DNA from: an uncultured Lachnospiraceae bacterium
GTDB taxonomy: Bacteria; Bacillota_A; Clostridia; Lachnospirales; Lachnospiraceae
Reading direction: 5' to 3'
Assembly (NCBI GenBank): GCA_902796775.1
Contig: CADBQK010000305.1
Location: 1-11,392, forward strand
DNA length: 11,392 nt
Made by a program: the position numbers and the translations under genes. This document shows positions 1 to 5,689 of this stretch, piece after piece (position 1 is the stretch's first letter; each line of letters opens with the position of its first letter). A model generated the notes under the pieces. That model searched no databases and was not told the DNA's origin. It saw only the letters and a list, made by a program, of their open reading frames with translations.

Positions 1-459
1 CTTGCAGTAGCTCTTTCGGCTTTTTCCATACCGGTCGGGGCTTCCCGTTGTTTCCCTGTTCAGCATATGGTCAATGTATTATCAGCGGTATTGCTCGGCC
101 CTTTTTGGGGAGTAGCAGTGGCATTCTGTGCATCTGCAATCCGTAATATCATGGGAACAGGCACCCTGCTGGCCTTTCCGGGCAGCATGGTTGGGGCACT
201 GTGCTGCGGATTGATGTACCACTATACGAAGCGGCTGATTCCCACTTATCTTTCAGAGATCCTTGGGACCGGTGTGCTGGGCGGATTGATTGCGTATCCG
301 ATTGCATCCATGGTACTGGGACGTGCCGGCGCAGTATTCATGTACGTCATCCCCTTCCTTATCAGCACAGCCGGCGGCACTCTCATTGCTGCGGTACTGA
401 TCTGGTGGCTGGAAAAGACAAAGGCACTGTCCTTCATGAAAACCAGCCTGGGAGAATAG
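1..459 (+). CDS. thiW: ThiW, S-component of a thiazole/thiamine-precursor ECF transporter (5' end cut off)
   Basis: The frame is open from base 1 to the TAG at 457-459, giving 152 residues; the family is about 155-170 long, so only a short N-terminal piece is missing. The translation has the ThiW hallmark region near its start (SIPVGAS, CFPVQHMVNVL) followed by GPFWG, RNIMGTGTLLAFPGSMVGA and several hydrophobic helices, as expected for a small membrane substrate-binding subunit. In this family the S-component captures a thiamine precursor, thought to be hydroxyethylthiazole, and partners with a shared EcfA/A'/T energising module encoded elsewhere. The first ATG visible in the window (67) lies inside the conserved core and is not the true start. 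The gene is followed by an intrinsic terminator and is convergent with parC. The upstream neighbour and any thiamine riboswitch lie outside the window. The family call is firm; the exact ligand is inferred. Confidence 0.88.
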   Translation, partial: LAVALSAFSIPVGASRCFPVQHMVNVLSAVLLGPFWGVAVAFCASAIRNIMGTGTLLAFPGSMVGALCCGLMYHYTKRLIPTYLSEILGTGVLGGLIAYPIASMVLGRAGAVFMYVIPFLISTAGGTLIAAVLIWWLEKTKALSFMKTSLGE

Positions 460-470
460 ATAAATAAAAA

Positions 471-485
471 TGCTGCTTAGCAGCA
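471..485 (+). other. Small perfect hairpin just after the thiW stop
   Basis: TGCTGC at 471-476 and GCAGCA at 480-485 pair perfectly around a three-base loop, 11 bases after the thiW stop codon. No T-run follows, so it is not a standalone terminator; it may protect the mRNA 3' end or be incidental. Confidence 0.3.
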
Positions 486-570
486 AAGTCATCTGCCTTA
501 TCTGGAAGCAGTAAAATACCTTTTGATGCTTCTGTCACAATATATCATAATACAGTACAGTAAAATAAGA

Positions 571-631
571 GCCAGCCGGTCCATTCATATCTTCTATAAC
601 TGGAAATATGAGCGGGCCGGCTGGCTTTTTT
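571..631 (+). terminator. Intrinsic terminator for thiW
   Basis: GCCAGCCGGTCC at 571-582 pairs with GGGCCGGCTGGC at 614-625: twelve pairs, one of them a G-T wobble. An inner CATAT/ATATG helix (586-590 with 606-610) lies inside the loop. Six T (626-631) follow directly. Orientation and spacing fit plus-strand termination about 110 bases past thiW. On the minus strand the far side reads TCTTATTTTA, a weaker U-rich tail, so the same stem may also stop transcripts arriving from parC. Confidence 0.85.
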
Positions 632-678
632 ATTGCGCGATTATAATTGAGCTCCACGATTTTTCGGACGCAAACTGC

Positions 679-741
679 GTATGAATAAAACATATTCACT
701 GCCACCGGCGATGCGGCTTTTGCTCATTGTTTTATTCATAC
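679..741 (-). repeat. Perfect 14-bp inverted repeat spanning the parC stop codon
   Basis: GTATGAATAAAACA (679-692) and its exact reverse complement TGTTTTATTCATAC (728-741) are separated by 35 bases. The right arm contains the last codon and TGA stop of parC. In minus-strand RNA the arms could form a long A/U-rich hairpin at the parC 3' end. No U-run follows it, so a normal intrinsic terminator is not supported. It could be a 3'-end stability element or a local inverted duplication. Confidence 0.6.
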
Positions 742-2976
742 TTTGCTGCCGCGTCCTCCGCGTGTGCCGATCCTCAGGTCGTTCAGACAGATCTCTCTGT
801 CATCAGGACCTATGTTTATAGTAAGCTTAACAGAAGGGTCCAGAGGATAGATGGCCTGGATCTCATCCCCGGAGGTCAGGCTGATACCTCTCACGCCGGC
901 TGCAGTACGTTTCTGTTCCGGAATGCCGGATACAGCATATTTCAGGAAGTATCCCTTTCTGGTCTGGATCACGATCTGGCTGTACTGGGCGGCGTCAAAT
1001 ACTGCCGCCAGAGTATCGCCCTCACTCAGCCTGGCAGCAGCGATGGTTTTACGGGAAGTGAGCAGGTCACTTCCTGCAGCCAGCTTAGTCTGTCCGCTGC
1101 TGGTAAAGAGAACCAGCTTTGTGCTCTCCAGTGTTTTCTGTGAGAAAACAGCCAGAAGCTCTTCGCTGCTGCTGTCGTAACCGCTGAAATTGTCCAGCGG
1201 AGCGGCTTTATCGCGGAACTTGCCAAAAGGAATATCTGCTGCCCGGACCTGATGAAGCTGTCCCGTACTGGTGAAGAGACAGACTTTTTCATCGCTCATG
1301 CAGGTGACAAGGAAACGGCTCTCGGATGCAGCAGCCTCCCGGTTGCGTTCCAGTGTTGCCATGTCGACAGAACGGGCATAGCCGAACCGGTCGATCAGTA
1401 CAGCTATCTCAATCGCTTCCGGTTTTTTCTCTTCAAATACAATTGCAGCAGCCTCTTCGATGGAGGTGCGGCGGGGAACAGCATAATTTTTTTTGATCTG
1501 GTCAAGCCCCCGCATAATGACCTGGGACATGCTCTCATGATTGTCCAGAACATCCCGGTACTGTGCAATCTTTTTGAGTGTCTCCTCATGTTCCTTCATC
1601 AGGATATCGATTTCCAGGCCGATCAGGCGGTACAGACGCATTTGCAGGATGGCATCTGCCTGGTCAGGGGTAAAGTCCAGCTTTTTAGCCAGATTTTCAG
1701 ACTTCTTTGTTTTGAAGCGGATCCCCTCTGTTTTGCCCTGCGTCAGACAGTCTTTTGCCATCTTTACATTTTTACTGCCCCGCAGGATCTCGATGATCAG
1801 GTCAATGATATCACAAGCCCGGATCAGACCTTCCTGGATCTCCTTTTTGGAAAGCTCCGTCTGAAGCAGCTTTTTATATTTTCTTGTATAGATTTCATAC
1901 TGAAAATCCAGGAAGTGCTCTACAGCTTGTCTTAGACTGAGTGTTTCCGGGCGGCCATCAGCTATAGCAAGCATGTTGACACTGAAAGTATCTTCCAGCC
2001 TTGTTTTTTTGTACAGCAAAGCCAGAAGCTGATCAGTATCGGCTCCTCTTCTCAGCTCCAGGACGATACGTATACCTTCTTTGGAAGACTGATTGGATAT
2101 ATCGGTAATATCCGTTGTTTTCTTGCTTTCAACCAGTGCGTATACATCATTGAGGAATTTTCCGATACCTGCACCGATCATCGTGAAGGGAATTTCAGTT
2201 ACTACCAGCCGGAGCTTGCCGCCCTTTGCCTTTTCGACCATAACACGGCCGCGCAGACGGATACGTCCCTGCCCGGTCTCATAGATCTGGGGAAGGTCAT
2301 CTTTATTCGTCACGATTCCGCCCGTCGGGAAGTCCGGTCCGATAATATATTTCATCAGCTGGGTGCTGGTCAGCGACGGATCCTTCATAAATGCCTTTAC
2401 GGCATCGATCACTTCGCCCAGATTGTGGGGAGGCGTACTGGTCACCATACCGACAGCAATACCCTCTGAACCATTGACCAGGAAATTAGGCAGACGTACC
2501 GGCAGGACAACAGGCTCTTTTTCCGTCTCGTCAAAATTTGGCATGAAGTCTACGACATCCTTGTCCAGATCAGCCAGAAACTCCTGCTGCGTTACTTTCT
2601 GGAGCCGGGCCTCAGTATAGCGCATCGCAGCCGCACTGTCCCCCTCGATCGAACCGAAATTTCCATGGCCGTCAACCAGCGGAAGTCCTTTTTTGAAATC
2701 CTGGGCCATCACGACCAGTGCATCATAGATCGAACTGTCCCCGTGAGGGTGGTATTTGCCCATCGTATCACCCACGATCCTGGCACATTTTCTGTATGGC
2801 CGGTCAAAGTGGATCGCCAGTTCATGCATATCATAAAGCGTACGTCTCTGAACCGGCTTTAAACCGTCCCGTACATCCGGGAGAGCCCTTGCAATGATTA
2901 CGCTCATCGCATAATCTACATAGGACTTCTGCATGATCTGTATAAAGTCAGAGCTTATGATGTTCTCCTGTGCCAT
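736..2976 (-). CDS. parC: Type IIA DNA topoisomerase subunit A (topoisomerase IV ParC-like)
   Basis: 746 residues. This subunit cuts and rejoins DNA and works with the ParE-like subunit encoded just upstream to relax or decatenate chromosomes using ATP. Visible landmarks: the winged-helix segment with YHPHGDSSIYD (residues 75-85; Ser81 and Asp85 match the quinolone-sensitive Ser83/Asp87 pair of E. coli GyrA, so no classical resistance change is seen), AAAMRYTEARL with the catalytic Arg119-Tyr120, TGGIVTN (218-224), and LQMRLYRLIGLE (444-455) near the end of the cleavage core. The beta-pinwheel C-terminal domain runs from about 500. At the normal GyrA-box site (about 541-553) there is no QRRGGRG motif, which argues for topoisomerase IV rather than gyrase; the length also fits ParC. 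The ATG at 2974-2976 is preceded by GAAAGAGGAA, a good ribosome-binding site. Clostridial annotations often leave this pair unassigned between gyrase and topoisomerase IV, so the symbol is the best guess. Confidence 0.85.
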   Translation of the reverse strand: MAQENIISSDFIQIMQKSYVDYAMSVIIARALPDVRDGLKPVQRRTLYDMHELAIHFDRPYRKCARIVGDTMGKYHPHGDSSIYDALVVMAQDFKKGLPLVDGHGNFGSIEGDSAAAMRYTEARLQKVTQQEFLADLDKDVVDFMPNFDETEKEPVVLPVRLPNFLVNGSEGIAVGMVTSTPPHNLGEVIDAVKAFMKDPSLTSTQLMKYIIGPDFPTGGIVTNKDDLPQIYETGQGRIRLRGRVMVEKAKGGKLRLVVTEIPFTMIGAGIGKFLNDVYALVESKKTTDITDISNQSSKEGIRIVLELRRGADTDQLLALLYKKTRLEDTFSVNMLAIADGRPETLSLRQAVEHFLDFQYEIYTRKYKKLLQTELSKKEIQEGLIRACDIIDLIIEILRGSKNVKMAKDCLTQGKTEGIRFKTKKSENLAKKLDFTPDQADAILQMRLYRLIGLEIDILMKEHEETLKKIAQYRDVLDNHESMSQVIMRGLDQIKKNYAVPRRTSIEEAAAIVFEEKKPEAIEIAVLIDRFGYARSVDMATLERNREAAASESRFLVTCMSDEKVCLFTSTGQLHQVRAADIPFGKFRDKAAPLDNFSGYDSSSEELLAVFSQKTLESTKLVLFTSSGQTKLAAGSDLLTSRKTIAAARLSEGDTLAAVFDAAQYSQIVIQTRKGYFLKYAVSGIPEQKRTAAGVRGISLTSGDEIQAIYPLDPSVKLTINIGPDDREICLNDLRIGTRGGRGSKV

Positions 2977-3166
2977 GGTATTCCTCTTTCAGTTCTTTAA
3001 GTATCCCGTTTACTTTCAATTTGTAATTGTTCAGCAGTTCATAAGGGAGGCAGAGCATCCCGAATGCCATAGGCTTCTGAGCAGGTATAATCATTTTTTA
3101 TGTCAATAGTAATGATTCCATTTTCATCAGTCCCGCCAGATTAGATCCCCAGGTCAGATATCCGGA
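2977..3166 (-). other. parE-parC intergenic gap
   Basis: 190 bases with no convincing ORF and no stem followed by a T-run. On the minus strand a TTGACA lies at the complement of 3102-3107, but the nearest TATA-like element (TATACC) is only about 11 bases downstream, too close for a standard promoter. The two genes are therefore probably co-transcribed, with parC helped by its own ribosome-binding site. Confidence 0.4.
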
Positions 3167-3183
3167 TCAGATATCCAGATCAG
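3154..3183. repeat. 13-bp tandem repeat (about 2.3 copies) over the parE stop
   Basis: TCAGATATCCGGA (3154-3166) is followed by TCAGATATCCAGA (3167-3179) and then TCAG. The first ten bases of the two units are identical. The second unit contains the parE stop codon (complement of 3167-3169), so one unit is coding and the other is just 3' of the gene. It looks like a slippage duplication. Confidence 0.6.
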
Positions 3184-5104
3184 CGTCCGCTGCGTGTTTG
3201 TAGATAAACTGCCGTCTTGGTGCGACCTCCGGTCCCATCAGCAGCCCAGTGATCTCAGAAGCCAGACGGGCATCTTCAATCTCCACTTTCTTAAGGACTC
3301 GGGTCTCGGGATTCAGAGTCGTTTCCCAAAGCTGGGCGGCATCCATCTCTCCCAGTCCCTTGTAACGCTGCAAGGTAAAACTGCCTTTATGCTTTTTCCG
3401 GTACTGGGCAAGAGCAGCATCATCGTAGAGATATTCCTCTTTGCCTCTGGCCGGAAGAGCTTTGTACAGAGGAGGCATGGCAATATAAACATGACCCTCA
3501 AAGATCAGCTCCGGCATAAACCGGTAAAACAGAGTCAGCAGCAAGGTGCAGATATGCGCTCCATCCACATCGGCATCCGCCATAATGACAATCTTGTCAT
3601 AGCGGAGCCTGGAGATATCGAAATCATTTCCGTATCCCTCGGAAAAGCCGCATCCGAAAGCATTGATCATAGTGCGGATCTCCGCATTGCCCAGGATCTT
3701 GTCGATACTGGCCTTCTCTACATTAAGGATCTTGCCGCGGATAGGCAGGATAGCCTGAAAATGGCGGTTGCGGGCGGTCTTGGCCGAGCCGCCGGCTGAA
3801 TCTCCCTCCACAATAAAGATTTCACATTCCTCCGGTTTACGGCTTTCGCAGTTTGCCAGTTTTCCATTGGAATCAAAAGAGAACTTCGGCTTTGTCAGGA
3901 GATTTGTACGGGCCTTTTCTTCGGCTTTGCGGATCTTTGCAGCCTTCTCTGCGCAGGAGAGAACTGTCTTAAGTGTTTCCAGGTTTCTGTCAAAGAAGCG
4001 GGTCAGCTCTTCGCCGGCTACTTTGGAGACAGCTCTTGCTGCATCCTGGTTATCGAGCTTGGTTTTTGTCTGCCCTTCAAAACGGGGATCCGGATGCTTG
4101 ATAGAGAGGACACAGCATAAACCGTTGCGGATATCTGCTCCTGTGTAATTGACATCCTTTTCTTTCAGGATACCCAGCTCTCTGGCATAATTATTAAGCA
4201 GCTGGGTAAAGATCCCTTTAAAGCCGGTGATATGGGTCCCGCCTTCGGCATTGTAGATATTGTTGCAGAAACCCAGGACGCTTTCATGAAATTCGTCCGT
4301 ATATTGGAGCGCGCCTTCGACTGTTATATCGCCTTCTTCTCCTGAGAAGCAGATGATATCGGTCAAAGTATTTCTGTTTTTGTTCAGATCTTTTATAAAA
4401 CCAGTCAATCCTTCCGGCTCACAGTATCTGATCTCTTCCGGAGACGGGGAAAACTGATCCCTGTAATAGATCGTGAGGGAAGGATTCAGATAGGCTGTCT
4501 CATGCAGCCGGCTTTTGATTTCATCTGTCCCCCAGTCTGTCCGCTCAAAAATCTCCTTATCCGGCAGGAAAGAGATCTTTGTGCCGGTTTTGCGCGTATG
4601 TCCTGTCACCGGGAGAAGACCATCCTCCAGCTCAAGGACAGGTTTGCCGCGCATATAGCGGTCGTGATAGATGCATCCGTCCCGCATAACGGTCACATCC
4701 AGCCACTCAGACAGGGCATTTACCACGGAAGACCCAACACCATGAAGTCCGCCGCTTGTCTTGTAATTGGATCCGTCAAATTTGCCTCCTGCATGCAGGG
4801 TCGTAAAGACGACCCGCTCTGCACTGACGCCTTTATTATGCATGTCCACGGGAATCCCGCGGCCGTTGTCGCTGACAGAAGCTGAGCCATCCGGCAGCAG
4901 TTCCACATGGATCTCCGTGCAGAACCCGGCCAGATGCTCATCAACAGAATTATCCAGTATCTCATATATTAAATGATTCAGGCCCTTACGGGAAACACTG
5001 CCGATATACATACCGGGACGCATACGGACCGGTTCCAATCCCTCTAAAACGTCGATACTCTGGGCAGTATAGCTATCGTTTACATTTGCAGGAAGATCGC
5101 TCAC
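3167..5104 (-). CDS. parE: Type IIA DNA topoisomerase subunit B (topoisomerase IV ParE-like ATPase)
   Basis: 645 residues, the usual GyrB/ParE length without the long Gram-negative GyrB insert. It binds and hydrolyses ATP to drive strand passage with the ParC-like subunit. Domains in order: GHKL ATPase with EILDNSVDEHLAG (Glu48, Asn52), DNGRGIP (79-85) and GGLHGVGSSVVNALS (118-132); transducer domain with QTKTKLDN (345-352), where the lysine-bearing QTK loop contacts ATP; TOPRIM domain with EGDSAGG (433-439) and DADVDG (510-515), supplying the metal-binding acidic residues; and the QRYKGLGEM motif (579-587) near the end. Asp351 replaces the Gly common in Gram-positive QTKTKLG loops; this position varies and is probably harmless. 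The start is GTG at 5102-5104, preceded on the minus strand by AGAAGGAG at good spacing. It is divergent from dnaX and is the first gene of the parE-parC unit. Confidence 0.87.
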   Translation of the reverse strand: MSDLPANVNDSYTAQSIDVLEGLEPVRMRPGMYIGSVSRKGLNHLIYEILDNSVDEHLAGFCTEIHVELLPDGSASVSDNGRGIPVDMHNKGVSAERVVFTTLHAGGKFDGSNYKTSGGLHGVGSSVVNALSEWLDVTVMRDGCIYHDRYMRGKPVLELEDGLLPVTGHTRKTGTKISFLPDKEIFERTDWGTDEIKSRLHETAYLNPSLTIYYRDQFSPSPEEIRYCEPEGLTGFIKDLNKNRNTLTDIICFSGEEGDITVEGALQYTDEFHESVLGFCNNIYNAEGGTHITGFKGIFTQLLNNYARELGILKEKDVNYTGADIRNGLCCVLSIKHPDPRFEGQTKTKLDNQDAARAVSKVAGEELTRFFDRNLETLKTVLSCAEKAAKIRKAEEKARTNLLTKPKFSFDSNGKLANCESRKPEECEIFIVEGDSAGGSAKTARNRHFQAILPIRGKILNVEKASIDKILGNAEIRTMINAFGCGFSEGYGNDFDISRLRYDKIVIMADADVDGAHICTLLLTLFYRFMPELIFEGHVYIAMPPLYKALPARGKEEYLYDDAALAQYRKKHKGSFTLQRYKGLGEMDAAQLWETTLNPETRVLKKVEIEDARLASEITGLLMGPEVAPRRQFIYKHAADADLDI

Positions 5105-5151
5105 GCTTATAAACTCCTTCTATAGTCAGTTAAATACTTTCTATGATAATA

Positions 5152-5296
5152 GATTATACGATTCTGTTTTTATACATATTCTGCTTGACGATTATGTATA
5201 TATATTATTATGCGATTATTTGATGCTCTTTCATGATAGCTGATTACTTATACGAGGGCTGCAGCTGATTGCCTATACACAGGCTATGGCAGATTA
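5152..5296. repeat. Degenerate GATT(A) repeats spaced about 25 bp
   Basis: GATT or GATTA begins at 5152, 5160, 5190, 5214, 5242, 5267 and 5292; the last five starts are 24, 28, 25 and 25 bases apart. The best pair is AGCTGATTACTTATAC (5238-5253) and AGCTGATTGCCTATAC (5263-5278), followed by a third, shortened AGATTACTTA (5291-5300). The pattern fits an eroded tandem repeat or a phased array of protein sites in the parE upstream region. Confidence 0.45.
5153..5158 (-). promoter_or_regulatory. Proximal -10 element for parE
   Basis: On the minus strand the complement of 5153-5158 reads TATAAT, a perfect -10 box, about 50 bases before the GTG start. That leaves a leader of roughly 42 bases with a good ribosome-binding site. 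The -35 region at 17-bp spacing (GAATAT) is poor, so the promoter may be weak or activator-dependent. Confidence 0.5.
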
Positions 5297-5406
5297 CTTA
5301 AGTGCAGTCACAAGGTGTTTTTCGATAGGAAGACTATAAAGACCAACATAGGTATCACGGACATGATCCGGATCCATGATAAGAAGAGTAATCCGACCTT
5401 TTTTTT
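5185..5406 (+). other. Unassigned structured region, possible small RNA ending in a T8 run
   Basis: A promoter-like pair TTGACG (5185-5190) and TATTAT (5206-5211) with a short 15-bp spacer precedes a stretch whose ends can pair: 5222-5235 with 5375-5393, about 14 pairs with bulges. It ends at eight T (5399-5406) preceded by GGT..CGGA (5351-5361) pairing with TCCGACC (5392-5398), with a palindrome GATCCGGATC (5365-5374) inside. The closing pairing and the terminator-like stem use overlapping bases and exclude each other. It matches no RNA family I recognise; in particular it lacks the signal-recognition-particle RNA motif that accompanies dnaX in Bacillus. It may be a small RNA, an attenuator-like leader, or chance. 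Confidence 0.25.
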
Positions 5407-5499
5407 ATCCCCTCTGCTATCCTTTTCTGCTACGGTATCATAACCCAAACAGAGTGTGTCTGTCAAGCGAATACAGAACATACATTCGAAGCTATCTTA
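5294..5499 (-). other. Short coding-like minus-strand segment, possibly a frameshifted gene remnant
   Basis: Two overlapping minus-strand frames look protein-like. One runs from the TAA at 5497-5499 through ATG 5481 to a TGA at 5308-5310 (57 codons from the ATG) and includes GYDTVAEKDSRGDKKK. The other, joined at the A8 run (complement of 5399-5406), is open from 5404 to the TAA at 5294-5296 and contains ATG 5377 and MDPDHVRDTYVGLYSLPIEK. Going from the first to the second frame needs one base gained or two lost in the A8 run. Neither ATG has a clear ribosome-binding site, and part of the first frame overlaps a promoter-like sequence. I do not recognise the protein. It may be a decayed small gene, a slippage-dependent gene, or non-coding. 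Confidence 0.2.
5437..5466 (-). promoter_or_regulatory. Distal minus-strand promoter upstream of parE
   Basis: On the minus strand TTGACA (complement of 5461-5466) is followed after 18 bases by TATGAT (complement of 5437-5442), a near-consensus vegetative promoter. Transcription would start near 5430 and run about 325 bases before the parE start, through the A8 run and the GATT repeats. It would make the small minus-strand segment part of the parE leader. Confidence 0.5.
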
Positions 5500-5507
5500 T
5501 GGATTGC

Positions 5508-5536
5508 TTGCCAAATGGATGATAATAAGATATACT
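5508..5536 (+). promoter_or_regulatory. Promoter for dnaX and following genes
   Basis: TTGCCA (5508-5513), a 17-bp spacer and TATACT (5531-5536) form the best plus-strand promoter upstream of dnaX. The start of transcription would be near 5543, giving a leader of about 147 bases. It lies close to the divergent minus-strand promoter at 5437-5466. Confidence 0.6.
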
Positions 5537-5543
5537 GTAAAAG

Positions 5544-5645
5544 CATCCCGCGAAAGAGTGCCGGGAGTGCGCATCTGATTTTGCTGACGATCATGCGGCA
5601 GGAAGATTCTGCCGGAATCAGAGAAGAATTCTGCCGGAATCAGAG
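5544..5645 (+). repeat. dnaX leader with hairpins and an exact 18-bp direct repeat
   Basis: The leader holds a stem TCCCG/CGGGA (5546-5550 with 5562-5566) and a stem CGGCAG/CTGCCG (5596-5601 with 5609-5614). ATTCTGCCGGAATCAGAG occurs twice, at 5606-5623 and 5628-5645, with a 22-bp period. Each copy has a short ATTC..GAAT inverted repeat around TGCCG, so the copies could be tandem operator sites or alternate hairpin arms, since the upstream CGGCAG can pair with CTGCCG of either copy. Confidence 0.55.
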
Positions 5646-5689
5646 GAGATTTGAACCGGGGAAGGATCCTGGAAAGGGGAGGTGACGGC

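Noticed and set aside
523..551. Promoter-like TTGATG-17-CATAAT on the plus strand after thiW
   Set aside because: Transcription would start about 15 bases before the thiW terminator with no gene beyond it; more likely chance in A/T-rich DNA.
727..1143. Plus-strand ORFs across parC (also 1252-1935)
   Set aside because: They are antisense to conserved ParC sequence and have no family features.
3194..3799. 201-codon plus-strand ORF across parE
   Set aside because: Antisense to the TOPRIM region of ParE; the minus-strand product carries all conserved motifs.
5651..5689. Upstream in-frame TTG start for dnaX
   Set aside because: The ATG at 5690 has a strong GGGGAGGTG site and starts the conserved MAYQALYRKWRP N-terminus; the extension is non-conserved in character.
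5543..5689. Signal-recognition-particle RNA or tRNA upstream of dnaX, as in some Firmicutes
   Set aside because: No SRP tetraloop motif and no tRNA cloverleaf or GGTTCGAATCC-like arm is present.
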